From JASHPR01 sp963833885 (GTDB lineage Bacteria; Actinomycetota; Actinomycetes; Streptosporangiales; Streptosporangiaceae), in contig CAWHZU010000036.1 of assembly GCA_963833885.1 (NCBI GenBank), positions 62,001 to 126,000 of the forward strand: a DNA stretch of 64,000 bases. Direction: 5' to 3'. Shown here in pieces: positions 34,988 to 43,459 of this stretch. The notes below the pieces were generated by a model. That model was given only the letters and a program-made list of their open reading frames with translations. It had not been told where the DNA came from and searched no databases. Positions within the stretch are counted from its first letter, which is position 1, and every line of letters begins with the position of its first letter. A program made the translations under genes and the position numbers.

Positions 34988-35063
34988 ACTACGAGGCGTC
35001 AATTTCATGCACCGTCCGTTCGGATGCTGCGTTGGTACGCCTGATCAGCAGACTACGAGGCGT
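34988..35063. repeat. 12-bp direct repeat pair in an AT-rich leader
   Basis: ACTACGAGGCGT occurs at 34988-34999 and 35052-35063, 64 bases apart (about six helical turns), in a locally AT-rich stretch (TATTATGATGGTTTAATTAA just before). The second copy ends 6 bases before the GTG start at 35070. It may be a binding site pair for the next gene. Confidence 0.45.
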
Positions 35064-35069
35064 AATCCT

Positions 35070-35357
35070 GTGGGACCACACACGTACGAGATAACTTTCG
35101 CGGGTCATGCCAGTCCTGTATTGCGCGCAGAATTCGACGACTGCGAGGTCACCATGGGCCCGGACACGACCACTCTTCGCACCAATCTGCCAGATCAGGG
35201 AGCCCTCTGCGGAATCGTGGAGCGGATCATCGGACTCGGACTTCAAGTGATCGACCTGCACCTCGTGGCGTCATCTGTGCCATCGGGAGGAACTAGCGCA
35301 GACAGTGATTATACGGGCAGGGCCCGGGCGGCCCGTGCAGACCTGTTATCAGGGTGA
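35070..35357 (+). CDS. small conserved actinobacterial protein, paralogue of 37643-37861
   Basis: 95 residues from the GTG at 35070; homology covers about the first 70. TYEITFAGHASPVLRAEFDD, CEVTMGPDTTTLRTNLPDQG and ALCGIVERIIGLGLQVIDLH align with the 37.7 kb gene almost position by position. The pattern (E-I-x-F-x-G, a central D, TTLR, LPDQGAL, then LGL-x-VID) is a small alpha/beta family common in actinobacteria, where a short helix after D-Q-A-L precedes a final strand. I know no biochemical role. A 25-residue tail (GTSADSDYTGRARAARADLL) is not shared. Start uncertain. Confidence 0.6.
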   Translation: MGPHTYEITFAGHASPVLRAEFDDCEVTMGPDTTTLRTNLPDQGALCGIVERIIGLGLQVIDLHLVASSVPSGGTSADSDYTGRARAARADLLSG

Positions 35358-35504
35358 CCCGCAAAGTCGCATCTGCATGGCAGCCCGGGTTCCCGGTCGT
35401 CGGCATTCGCCTAGATGCTGTGGTGTGCCGGTCCGCGGGATGAGATGCCGAACCGGCAGATTTCGGCGGTGCGCTTTCTTCCCGTTTTAGCCCCCGGTGA
35501 ATCC

Positions 35505-35777
35505 TCACCGCGCCCGTGATAGGACAGGCCCGGTCATCCGGGCAGCGTGGTCGAGCTGGTGGTCCAGGTTGATCGCGGCGCTGATGAGCGCGAGGTGGCT
35601 GAACGCCTGCGGGAAGTTGCCGAGTTGCTCGCCCGTGCTGCCGATCTCCTCGGAGTACAGGCCGAGATGGTTGGCGTAGGTGTGCATCTTCTCGAACGTC
35701 AGCCTCGCCTCGTCGAGCCGCCCGGCACGCGCCAGCGCTTCCACGTACCAGAAGGTGCACAGGGCCGTGAGGCATCG
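35505..35777 (-). pseudogene. C-terminal remnant of a GH15 glucoamylase/trehalase
   Basis: CLTALCTFWYVEALARAGRL, DEARLTFEKMHTYANHLGLY and SEEIGSTGEQLGNFPQAFSH followed by LALISAAINLDHQL match the last alpha-hairpins of bacterial GH15 enzymes (CTFWLVEAL, then SEEIDPxTGEQLGNFPQAFTH). The catalytic base glutamate of the (alpha/alpha)6 barrel lies in the EEI segment, but the first five-sixths of the enzyme are absent. Such enzymes in actinobacteria often degrade trehalose or malto-oligosaccharides. Confidence 0.75.
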
Positions 35778-35868
35778 ACAGACCCACGGCAGACAGCTTC
35801 ACGGTCCACCCACCCGGCCTTTGAGATATGACAGCCACCATCCTCAGTCGCGGACGTATCCGCCGCCT

Positions 35869-35886
35869 CACCCCGGTAGGGGTGAC
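35869..35886. promoter_or_regulatory. palindrome site 4, TCACCC-N6-GGGTGA
   Basis: TCACCCCGGTAGGGGTGA, between the GH15 remnant (minus) and the GAP-family gene (plus, 235 bases downstream). It is followed by a second site at 36058, so the GAP gene has two. Confidence 0.65.
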
Positions 35887-36057
35887 CTTTCGCGCCGCGG
35901 AACTCGCTTTGCGTCCTGCCCGGCGGAGCGGCTCACACCGATTGAGACCGTCCTCGATGCCGGTAGATCGCCAAGTTGCCGCGCATCGGGTGCGAGGCCG
36001 TCCGGGCGAAGCGTCCGGGCGAAGCGCCCGCGCCGACGCCCATCTGCATAAAGGACT

Positions 36058-36075
36058 TCACCCGGCCCTGGGTGA
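36058..36075. promoter_or_regulatory. palindrome site 5, TCACCC-N6-GGGTGA
   Basis: TCACCCGGCCCTGGGTGA, 46 bases before the GTG of the GAP-family gene. Confidence 0.65.
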
Positions 36076-36121
36076 GTGCAGGGCACGGCGTCCTCGGCGA
36101 AGGTCAGGTGGGAGGACCTCC

Positions 36122-36778
36122 GTGGTTCTGAATCTCATTGTGATTGGCCTGGCGATAGCAGTCGACCCGCTGCCGCTGACCGCATTCATCGTCGTGCTTC
36201 CCTCCAAGCGCGGCGTGAGTAAGGGTGCGGCATTCCTGTTCGGCTGGCTAGTTTCGCTGGCCGTCGTGGTCACGGTCACGGTGCTCGCCACCGCCAATAA
36301 CCCGCCAAAGCCGAACACGGTCCCGTCGCTGGCGTCGTTGGCGGTGAAGATCGTCATCGGAACTCTCCTTGTCCTGATCGCGATCCGGCAGCGCCGGCGG
36401 ATGGGGCGGCCAAAGAAGCCGAAGAAGCCGCCCAGGTGGCAGGAGAACGTGGACAACATGTCGCCGTGGTTCACCATGGTCCTGGCCCCAGCGCTTCAGC
36501 CCTGGACCCTGATCGCTGCGGGGGCCGCCACCGTCGTCGAGGCCAAGCTGTCCAGCCGGGGGAGCTATCTCGCGCTGATCGGGTTCTGCGTCGTGGCTTC
36601 AGCGTCCTACATCGCCATGGAGATCTACGCCGGTTTCAAACCCGACCAGAGCCAGGCATTCCTGGCCAGGTTCAGGACGTGGATGGAGACCCATACCGAC
36701 CAGGTGATCATCGTAGGCTGCCTGCTCCTCGGCTTCTGGCTCATTGCCAGCAGCATCTACTACGTGATCAGCAGCTGA
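36122..36778 (+). CDS. GAP family (Sap/LysE-like) membrane protein
   Basis: 218 residues, about six hydrophobic segments. GTG 36122 is chosen since GGGAGGAC lies just upstream and the protein then starts with its first membrane segment, NLIVIGLAIAVDPLPLTAFI. Conserved points are AVDPLPLTAFIVVLPSKRGV near the start, KGAAFLFGWLVSLAVVVTVT, and LAPALQPWTLIAAGAATVVE after a basic loop (RRRMGRPKKPKKPPRW). Actinobacterial GAP proteins are near relatives of LysE-type exporters and were linked to glycopeptidolipid export in mycobacteria; here no lipid cluster is nearby, so substrate is open. Two palindrome sites precede it. Confidence 0.75.
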   Translation: MVLNLIVIGLAIAVDPLPLTAFIVVLPSKRGVSKGAAFLFGWLVSLAVVVTVTVLATANNPPKPNTVPSLASLAVKIVIGTLLVLIAIRQRRRMGRPKKPKKPPRWQENVDNMSPWFTMVLAPALQPWTLIAAGAATVVEAKLSSRGSYLALIGFCVVASASYIAMEIYAGFKPDQSQAFLARFRTWMETHTDQVIIVGCLLLGFWLIASSIYYVISS

Positions 36779-36915
36779 GGGAGCAACGAGACCAGCAGGA
36801 GTTTGCGATCAGGGCTTCAGCGTCGAGGAAATAGTCCCCATCCGCGTTACGGACCTTGGCCGCAGCCCCCGCGGCGCACTCCACCCCAAGGAGAAGTGAC
36901 GGGCGACCGTCTAAC

Positions 36916-37335
36916 TCAGGCGGCCACGTTCTCGCGGCTTCCGTAGGCGCACAGTCCCCACAGGGCCACCATGTCCACGGCGATGATCAGCAGCGACCAG
37001 AACGGGTACGCGGGGATAAAGAACAACTGGCCGATGGCGTTGAGGCCGATCGCCGCCACCGCGAACCAGCGGGCCGCCTGGTTGCCGGCCAGTACCCCGA
37101 TCGCGGCGAGAATCTGCACGGCACCGAGGATGAGGGCGACCCAGCCCCAGACGCGCAGGTCGCCGATGACGTAGTGCGCGTTGGCGATGAATATGTGCGA
37201 GCGGGCGATCGCGGCGATGCCGTCGATCAGGTTGAAGATGCCGACCACCCCCAGCAGGACTGCCGCGAAGACGACCAACCCCAAGCCTTCACCGTGGCGT
37301 GCCCCGCTGGTTTGCCTTATTGTCGCCGACGCCAT
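36916..37335 (-). CDS. DUF7144 family membrane protein
   Basis: 139 residues with four membrane segments: LVVFAAVLLGVVGIFNLIDG, VWGWVALILGAVQILAAIGV, WFAVAAIGLNAIGQLFFIPA and LLIIAVDMVALWGLCAYG. This is the most intact of three loci in the window (also 33907/34517 and 55926). Function is unknown; the family is abundant in Streptosporangiales-like and Streptomyces genomes near stress genes. The ATG is preceded by GGGAGG. A palindrome site ends 68 bases upstream, followed by the conserved block GACAGGCTCGGACTAAAG, a likely core promoter. Confidence 0.8.
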   Translation of the reverse strand: MASATIRQTSGARHGEGLGLVVFAAVLLGVVGIFNLIDGIAAIARSHIFIANAHYVIGDLRVWGWVALILGAVQILAAIGVLAGNQAARWFAVAAIGLNAIGQLFFIPAYPFWSLLIIAVDMVALWGLCAYGSRENVAA

Positions 37336-37642
37336 TTCGACCTCCCAGGCCAGAATCGACGGAACGCTTTAGTCCGAGCCTGTCGGGCCATCCTGGGATG
37401 TCGTCACCCATCCGCGGGTGATTCAGCCGGTTCCCGGGCAGCTAGCTGCGCGATGGTTAAAGCGGCGCCGCCAACTGTGGCTGCCAACGGGGTCCGCGTT
37501 CTCTATCCCGCAATGGCTGACCAGGGCGGATCAGGTCCTCGCAGGCGGCATCGAGCGGATGCTGCACATCCCAGGGCCGGGAGCAGCAGCAGTCCCCGCC
37601 AGCGGCCACCTGCCTGGCAATCGCCTGAGTATCTGGCATAGG
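37336..37642. other. 307 bases with palindrome site 6, otherwise nothing recognised
   Basis: The stretch between the DUF7144 start and the end of the small protein gene holds one regulatory palindrome and no convincing frame. Confidence 0.45.
37404..37421. promoter_or_regulatory. palindrome site 6, TCACCC-N6-GGGTGA
   Basis: TCACCCATCCGCGGGTGA, 68 bases upstream of the DUF7144 gene on the minus strand. Confidence 0.7.
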
Positions 37643-37861
37643 TTACCGTTCGGGCGGTGGCGCCACCAGGCTCACGTCGATTACGTCGAGTCCTAGGCTG
37701 TTGATCCGCTCCATCAGGCCTGAGAGAGCGCCTCGATCCGGCAACTCTGCCCGGAGGGTGGTCGTGCCTGGGCCTAGGGTCACCTGGCAGTCGTCGAACT
37801 CCGCGCTCAGCGCGGTACCCGCCTCCCCCAGGAACGTGATTTCAAATATCTGCGTTTGCAC
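37643..37861 (-). CDS. small conserved actinobacterial protein, paralogue of 35070-35357
   Basis: 72 residues: QIFEITFLGEAGTALSAEFD, DCQVTLGPGTTTLRAELPDR and GALSGLMERINSLGLDVIDV. The length here equals the shared region of the 35 kb gene, so this defines the family size. It lies divergent to the large LuxR regulator, starts sharing about 270 bases. Small proteins of this type often sit next to such regulators, but I cannot name a function. No membrane segment, no cofactor motif. Confidence 0.65.
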   Translation of the reverse strand: MQTQIFEITFLGEAGTALSAEFDDCQVTLGPGTTTLRAELPDRGALSGLMERINSLGLDVIDVSLVAPPPER

Positions 37862-38128
37862 CAGGTTGCACCTCCCGGGCCTTTCAGCCTTGATTTATAC
37901 GTATCCCCAGCATGCCGCGCGCGGCCTGTAAGTTATCGCCCTGCTGAGGGTGACTCGGGATCCAGGGGGCCAGGACCACGCCCGTGCGACAGGTCATTCA
38001 TCAGTCGAACCACAGGGGCCTCACGCGCAACAGAAATACCGTCAAAAACACCGGCCGCGGGTGATGTCCCCTCACCCGGGCCGTGGTTCAATCCGACCAA
38101 AGGACCACGTAAGAGCAAAGAAAGAGTC

Positions 38129-40804
38129 ATGAGTACGCAATGCGCCTTTGGCAACCAAGAATTCATGGCAGACAGCGCGACAACTAGGCAGGGCTCCGTG
38201 CGGGACACGCGGTTCCCGCTGACAAAATTCCGGCCTCCAGCGCTGCCCGCCACGCTGATCACGAGGTCAGCGCTGCATGACCGGCTAGCCGAGGGAGCTA
38301 GCCAGCGGCTGACGGTTGTTGTGGGGTCGGCTGGCGCGGGCAAGAGCGTGCTACTGACGGGCTGGGCGGCGGAGCGACCACCCGGTATGACTTCCTGGTT
38401 GTCCTGTGGCCGGCCTGACGCTGACCCGGCCCGGTTCTGGGCTGGCTTCATCGAGGCGCCACGGGCTATCGACCCGGGGTATGGCGCCGATGCTGCCGAC
38501 CTGCTCGCGATGGATGGGCGGATGTCGGCTGATGTCACCGCATCGATCGCCAACGACGCCGCGAAGCTGCCTGCCGGCTCGGCGATCATCGTGGATGACT
38601 TCCATTTAGCGGCAGTCACGGCGGCCCCGGAAATGACCGATCTCGTCGAGCACTGGCCGGCCAAGACCGTCCAGCTGGTGCTGGCCGGCCGCTCTGATCC
38701 TCCGCTGCGGCAGCACAGGCTGCGGATATCGGGTCAACTGAACGAGATCCGGGACCGCGGCCTGTATTTTTCCCTAGCCGAGAGCCGTGACCTGCTGGCG
38801 AACTTTGGCGTCCAGATGTCCGATGCTGACCTGGCGCTGCTCCATCAGCAAAGCGAGGGGTGGCCTGCGGCTCTGCAGATGGCGGCGCTGTCCCTACGCG
38901 GAACCACGGATCCAGCGCGGCTGGCGCGAGTGCTGGAGGTCCGGGGACGGGACATCGCCGACTACTTCGTCTCCGAGGTTCTCGAGCAGCAGCCGCGTGA
39001 GCTGGCCCAGTTCATGCTTGACATCTCCATCCTGGCGGGGGTGCTGACTGCGGACGCGTGTGCTGCGGTCACCGGAAGGCAGGACGCGGCGGCGCTGCTG
39101 CACGGCATCAGCGCGGGTCACCTGTTCCTGGTGGCACTTGATGATGAGCGGACCAGCTTCCGGTACCACCGTCTGGTGCGCCAGGCGCTGCGTGCCGAGC
39201 TGCGCGCCAGGGACCGCGGCCGCGAGCAGGCGCTTCAGTTGCGGGCAGCCGAATGGTTCGAGGCCACTGGGGATACCCGGCGTGCGGCCCACCATTTTTG
39301 GGCCGCGCAGCAGGCTGACCGGGCGCTGGTGCTCCTGCAGGACCGAGTCGTGCCCGACTTCCTGCGTGTCCCGCAAGGGCCGGAGCCGCTGGTCGTGAGC
39401 AGCATTAAACCGTCGATGCTGGTCGAGACCCCGGACCGCCTGCTGGGCCTGGCCGCCCACCTGCTGTTGTCGGGTGATACGGCTCGCGGCGGTGAGTACC
39501 TTGACCTGCTCGAGGACGCCGGGAAAATCCCGCCCGATTCGGCGCTGGCGGCCCGGTTCGCGGCGTTTCAGTCGTTCCGTTACGGGGTCACCGGCCAGCT
39601 GGAAAGGGCCGTGCGGGCGGCCATGGCCGCCCGCACTACCCAGGAGCGGAGGCAGCTCACCGACGAATGGGACATCGCCGTCCCGCTGATCCTCATCCGC
39701 GTGTATACCTGCCTGGGCGACTTTCCGGCGGCCGAGCGCGAGGCAGCCCTAGCTCACGCCCTACCTATGGCCACCGAACCAGTCAAGTTCGTGATGGTGC
39801 CAGCTGCGCGCGCGCTGGCCCGGTTCGAGGCCGGCCAGCTAACTGAGGCGGCCGATGCTGCCGCTGCCGCCGAGGCAGGTGCGCGGCGGCTGGGATTCAG
39901 CGAGCATTTCTTCGCGGTGGACTATCTGCGCGTGCTGGCCGGTCTCGCGCTGGAACGCCGCGATCTCGACAGCGCGGATCATCTCACCGAACAGGTACTC
40001 TCCATAACCGAACGGCATTGGCCGCTCTTCGAATTCCTGGCGCTGCTGGACCGGGCGCAGATCTGGGCGGCTCGAGGGCAGGTCCGTGAGGCGCTGGCCA
40101 CCATCGAGTCGGCACGGCAGGTCCTCGTCAAGGGGGCCAGCTCGGCGCTGGTGGCCCGGGCCGATGAGCAGGAGACGCTGCTGCGCCTGTCCCTCGGGGA
40201 CCTACGCTCGCCGGGCGAGCTGACCGGCAGGCTTCCCGGCGTCCGCCGCGAACTGCTGCTGGCCAGGATCGCCCTAGCGGGTGGCGATCACCACGCCGCG
40301 CAGCAGCATCTGCAGGCACTAACACCGGACGGCCTGACGCCACGCCTGGCGCTGGTACGGCAGCTACTGGCCGCCGCCGCCGCGATCGAGCGTGGCGACC
40401 CCGCAATCGCGAGCATTCTGGGCGGCGCTCTGTACACAGCCCGCAGCCAGGGCTTTCTCAACACCGTGGTCACCAGCGCACCGCAGGTGACCAGCTATGT
40501 GGTCGAGCACGCGGCCCAGTTGCGGTCAGATCCGTTCATCGATCAGCTGGTTGCGGCGGCGCTCGAGGCGCGCGCCGCCCAGCCTGGCTCCGCGCCGTCC
40601 AGCCGAGTGCTCGCCGAGCCCCTGACCGCAGCCGAGCAGCGCGTTCTCACTCTTCTGCCGACCAGCACCTACCTGCAGATCGCAGATACGCTCCGCGTTT
40701 CACGCAACACAGTGAAGACCCACCTACAGTCGATCTACCGCAAACTCGGCGCGGCGTCACGCTCGGAGGCCCTCGAGCGGGCGGTCGATCTGCATTTGCT
40801 GTGA
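38129..40804 (+). CDS. large MalT-like LuxR transcriptional regulator 1
   Basis: 891 residues. ATG 38129 is one of two candidates (the other at 38166). TKFRPPALPATLITRSALHD opens the MalT-type module; VVVGSAGAGKSVLLTGWAAE is the Walker A region (about residues 63-82), and AIIVDDFH the Walker B. AEGASQRL..., SEGWPAALQMAALSLRGTTD mark the AAA/STAND lid. The middle 400 residues are TPR-like helical repeats. The C-terminus LTAAEQRVLTLLPTSTYLQI and NTVKTHLQSIYRKLGAASRS is the LuxR DNA-binding domain. Such proteins are ATP- and ligand-dependent activators. A paralogue (about 60 percent by eye) is at 44706. No clear TCACCC palindrome precedes it, only a degenerate one near 38047-38064. Confidence 0.88.
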   Translation: MSTQCAFGNQEFMADSATTRQGSVRDTRFPLTKFRPPALPATLITRSALHDRLAEGASQRLTVVVGSAGAGKSVLLTGWAAERPPGMTSWLSCGRPDADPARFWAGFIEAPRAIDPGYGADAADLLAMDGRMSADVTASIANDAAKLPAGSAIIVDDFHLAAVTAAPEMTDLVEHWPAKTVQLVLAGRSDPPLRQHRLRISGQLNEIRDRGLYFSLAESRDLLANFGVQMSDADLALLHQQSEGWPAALQMAALSLRGTTDPARLARVLEVRGRDIADYFVSEVLEQQPRELAQFMLDISILAGVLTADACAAVTGRQDAAALLHGISAGHLFLVALDDERTSFRYHRLVRQALRAELRARDRGREQALQLRAAEWFEATGDTRRAAHHFWAAQQADRALVLLQDRVVPDFLRVPQGPEPLVVSSIKPSMLVETPDRLLGLAAHLLLSGDTARGGEYLDLLEDAGKIPPDSALAARFAAFQSFRYGVTGQLERAVRAAMAARTTQERRQLTDEWDIAVPLILIRVYTCLGDFPAAEREAALAHALPMATEPVKFVMVPAARALARFEAGQLTEAADAAAAAEAGARRLGFSEHFFAVDYLRVLAGLALERRDLDSADHLTEQVLSITERHWPLFEFLALLDRAQIWAARGQVREALATIESARQVLVKGASSALVARADEQETLLRLSLGDLRSPGELTGRLPGVRRELLLARIALAGGDHHAAQQHLQALTPDGLTPRLALVRQLLAAAAAIERGDPAIASILGGALYTARSQGFLNTVVTSAPQVTSYVVEHAAQLRSDPFIDQLVAAALEARAAQPGSAPSSRVLAEPLTAAEQRVLTLLPTSTYLQIADTLRVSRNTVKTHLQSIYRKLGAASRSEALERAVDLHLL

Positions 40805-41187
40805 GTCTGGTCGGACGCGGCATGATGGAGCACACCGGGATAACCTCGGGCCTCGAGGTGGCCGACGAGGTGTTCCGCTCACCCGCCAGCATCGTCTTCG
40901 ACCAGGCCGAGAACCGCCTGCGCATCATCGAGGCCGCCCTCGTCGTCATCCTGGTATAGCTGTACACCAGCTGGCTGAGCCGGTGCACAACGAGACAATC
41001 GCGGATACGAGCGGTAGGTGATCTCGCGAGTGCGGCCACCATGGGACGAGATCTGCACAATCGCGGATTCGAGCCCTGGTGAGCGGAGAAAAGGGTGCTT
41101 CCGCTCCCGGCCCGCCCAGCAGGCTGGCCGGGCAGTCACCCGGCCAGGGGTGATGTGCCAGGGCAATTGGTTCGCCACGATGCCGGT
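40805..41187. other. 383 bases: tiny frame, imperfect direct repeat and palindrome site 7
   Basis: A 45-codon frame (40822-40959) encodes MEHTGITSGLEVADEVFRSP then ASIVFDQAENRLRIIEAALV; it looks protein-like but I cannot place it, and it may be the tail of a lost gene. An imperfect repeat ACAATCGCGGATACGAGC / ACAATCGCGGATTCGAGC occurs at 40995 and 41057, 62 bases apart. Palindrome site 7 follows. Confidence 0.4.
41136..41153. promoter_or_regulatory. palindrome site 7, TCACCC-N6-GGGTGA
   Basis: TCACCCGGCCAGGGGTGA, 34 bases before the lipid kinase ATG. Confidence 0.7.
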
Positions 41188-42534
41188 ATGGGAGCCGTGA
41201 CGCCGGGCCTTGAAAGCACGCCCTCGCAGCGCTGGCTGGCGCGTCTCAGCTTGGTGCTCGTGGCCGCGGCGATCGTGATCCTGGTGGTCGTCGCCGGGCT
41301 GAAGAGCCTGGCAATGCTCGCCGTGGGCTTGGCCGCCGCGCTGGTAAGCCTGGCCGCAGCGTACGTCTTCCTTTCCCGGCGGGGCCTGTGGCGGTGGCTG
41401 TCGCTCGCGGTCTTCGTCTTGGCGCCGATCGCCGTGGTCGTCGTTTACGCGTTCAGGGACCTGCTGTGGGTCGCGGTCCTGTCGGCCACGGTCTGGCTGC
41501 TGGCGGGCATAGCCGCGCGGCTGGCGCTGGCCGCGAACCAGCCGGACTGGCGCATGCCCGAGCGCCCGGCGCAGTCGCCCGCTCGGCACCCGTACCTCAT
41601 CATGAACCCGAAGTCCGGCGGCGGGAAGGTCGGGAAGTTCGACCTGAAGCGCAAGGCCGAAGACCTCGGTGCCGAGGTGTTCCTCATCGGCGGGTCCGAG
41701 CCCGTCGACGTGGCCAAGATCGCTCGTGAGGCCGCCGTGCGGGGCGCCGATCTGCTGGGCGTTGCTGGAGGCGACGGCACCCAGGCCCTTGTGGCCGGCA
41801 TCGCTGCCGAGCACGGGATCCCGTTCGTGGTGATCAGCGCCGGCACGCGCAATCATTTCGCGCTCGACCTGGGCCTGGACCGCGAGGACCCGTCGGCCTG
41901 CCTGGGCGCCCTGTTCGATGGGGTCGAACTGCGGGTGGACCTCGGGGTGATCAACGGCCAGACGTTCGTCAACAACGCGTCGTTCGGCGCATACGCCGAG
42001 ATCGTCGAGACCCCTGGCTACCGTGGCGACAAGCTGAACACGACGCTGAACACGCTTCCCGACCTGCTACAGGGCCACCGCGGGGCACGCCTGCGCGCAC
42101 GGGCGGATAGCACGAAGATCGAGGCGCCGCAGGCGCTTCTGGTGTCCAACAATCCGTACGGAACCGGGGACATCGCGGGCCTGGGCCGTCGCGTGCGGCT
42201 GGATCGCGGCAGCCTCGGCGTCGTCGCCGTCACAGTAGGCAGCGCCTGGCAGGCCGCTGGCGTCCTCCGTGGCAAGCATTCCACCGGCGTGAGGATGCTG
42301 ACCACCAAACAGGTCGAGATAATCGCCGACACGCCGCAGATCCCGGTCGGGCTCGACGGTGAGTCAGTCTTGATGTCGACGCCGGTCACCTGCGCGATCT
42401 CCCCGGGCGCGCTGCGCGTCTGGGTGCCACGAGATCGCCCAGGCGTCCCAGCGCCGAAGCCCGCGGTGAACTGGTCCCGGCTGCGGCAACTAGCAGGTGC
42501 GCCGCATCCGGGCCAACCGATTGACCGGAGGTAG
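41188..42534 (+). CDS. diacylglycerol/lipid kinase family protein with membrane N-terminus
   Basis: 448 residues. ATG 41188 sits right after the promoter palindrome; the longer frame would start inside it. Three or four membrane segments (residues 15-110: LVLVAAAIVILVVVAGLKSL, AVGLAAALVSLAAAYVFLSR, WLSLAVFVLAPIAVVVVYAF) precede the DAGK catalytic domain: PYLIMNPKSGGGKVGKFDLK, LLGVAGGDGTQALVAGIAAE (GGDGT ATP loop) and VISAGTRNHFALDLGLDRED. The family phosphorylates diacylglycerol, sphingosine-like lipids or phosphatidyl-lipids. Membrane-bound forms of this sort are common in actinobacteria. It ends 4 bases before the PPK2 gene, so lipid kinase and polyphosphate kinase are one operon. Confidence 0.85.
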   Translation: MGAVTPGLESTPSQRWLARLSLVLVAAAIVILVVVAGLKSLAMLAVGLAAALVSLAAAYVFLSRRGLWRWLSLAVFVLAPIAVVVVYAFRDLLWVAVLSATVWLLAGIAARLALAANQPDWRMPERPAQSPARHPYLIMNPKSGGGKVGKFDLKRKAEDLGAEVFLIGGSEPVDVAKIAREAAVRGADLLGVAGGDGTQALVAGIAAEHGIPFVVISAGTRNHFALDLGLDREDPSACLGALFDGVELRVDLGVINGQTFVNNASFGAYAEIVETPGYRGDKLNTTLNTLPDLLQGHRGARLRARADSTKIEAPQALLVSNNPYGTGDIAGLGRRVRLDRGSLGVVAVTVGSAWQAAGVLRGKHSTGVRMLTTKQVEIIADTPQIPVGLDGESVLMSTPVTCAISPGALRVWVPRDRPGVPAPKPAVNWSRLRQLAGAPHPGQPIDRR

Positions 42535-42538
42535 CGAT

Positions 42539-43417
42539 ATGGCCGCGAAGAAGAAGAAGAAGAAGAAGAGCACGCATGGCCGGCACGACGCGGCGGCCCA
42601 GCCGTCGCCTGTCGCGAGGGAACAAGCCGAGGCCGTGCCGCGCCCGAAGATGAAGCGGAAGGAGTACGAGCGGCAGATGAGGGTTCTGCATGGTGAGCTC
42701 GTGGCCATGCAGGAGTGGGTGAAGGAGTCCGGGGCCAAGATCTGCGTGGTCTTCGAGGGCCGGGATACCGCTGGGAAGGGAGGCACGATCAAGCGGATCA
42801 CCGAGCGGGTCAGCCCGAGGGTGTTTCGGGTGGTGGCCCTGCCGACCCCGACCGAGCGGGAGAAGTCTCAGATGTACGTCGAGCGCTATGTCCAGCACTT
42901 CCCGGCGGCCGGCGAAGCGGTGATCTTCGACCGCAGCTGGTACAACCGGGCCGGTGTCGAGCCGGTGATGGGCTTTTGCACGCCGGCGGACACCGAGCGG
43001 TTCCTGGACCTCGTGCCTGCCTGGGAGAAAGCCATGACCGATTCGGGGATCGTGCTGCTGAAGTACTGGCTGGAGGTCAGCCCCGGCGAGCAGACCCGGC
43101 GGCTGCAGTCCCGGATCAACGACCCGCGGAAGATCTGGAAGCTGTCGGCCATGGACCTGAAGTCCTACAGCCGCTGGTTTGACTACTCCCGGGCCCGAGA
43201 CGCGATGTTCGCCGCCACCGACACCGCCTGGGCTCCCTGGAGCGTCGCCGACGCCGACGACAAGAAACGCGCCCGGCTCAACATCATCAGCCACCTGCTC
43301 AGCCAGATCCCGTACAAGCCACTCCCCCACCGGGACATCAAGCTGCCCAAACGGCAGCATCCCGGCGGCTACATCCAGCCAGACCTGCCCGTGCGTCACA
43401 TCCCCACACCGTTTTAG
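42539..43417 (+). CDS. ppk2: polyphosphate kinase 2 (PPK2 family)
   Basis: 292 residues. ATG 42539 follows GGAGGT by six bases. The N-terminus is a poly-lysine stretch (KKKKKKKS) that may bind polyphosphate. KICVVFEGRDTAGKGGTIKR is the Walker A region, GEAVIFDRSWYNRAGVEPVM the Walker B/lid, and KLSAMDLKSYSRWFDYSRAR the conserved helix; these are the PPK2 class I hallmarks. It makes GTP/ATP from GDP/ADP and polyphosphate or the reverse. Closely coupled to the lipid kinase (4-base gap) and probably under palindrome site 7, which fits a role in energy supply under stress. Confidence 0.9.
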   Translation: MAAKKKKKKKSTHGRHDAAAQPSPVAREQAEAVPRPKMKRKEYERQMRVLHGELVAMQEWVKESGAKICVVFEGRDTAGKGGTIKRITERVSPRVFRVVALPTPTEREKSQMYVERYVQHFPAAGEAVIFDRSWYNRAGVEPVMGFCTPADTERFLDLVPAWEKAMTDSGIVLLKYWLEVSPGEQTRRLQSRINDPRKIWKLSAMDLKSYSRWFDYSRARDAMFAATDTAWAPWSVADADDKKRARLNIISHLLSQIPYKPLPHRDIKLPKRQHPGGYIQPDLPVRHIPTPF

Positions 43418-43459
43418 AAGGCAAGCCAGTCTGCATATCTGCGCGCCGATGAACCGGGA

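Noticed and set aside
38047..38064. Degenerate palindrome before LuxR regulator 1
   Set aside because: Only the GGGTGA half is good; the left half differs at most positions.
41050..41080. GGATTCGAGCCC resembling a tRNA T-arm
   Set aside because: No acceptor, D-arm or anticodon stem can be built around it.
40879..41856. A 325-codon minus-strand frame
   Set aside because: Antisense to the lipid kinase and its promoter; no domain, and the sense strand has clear DAGK motifs.
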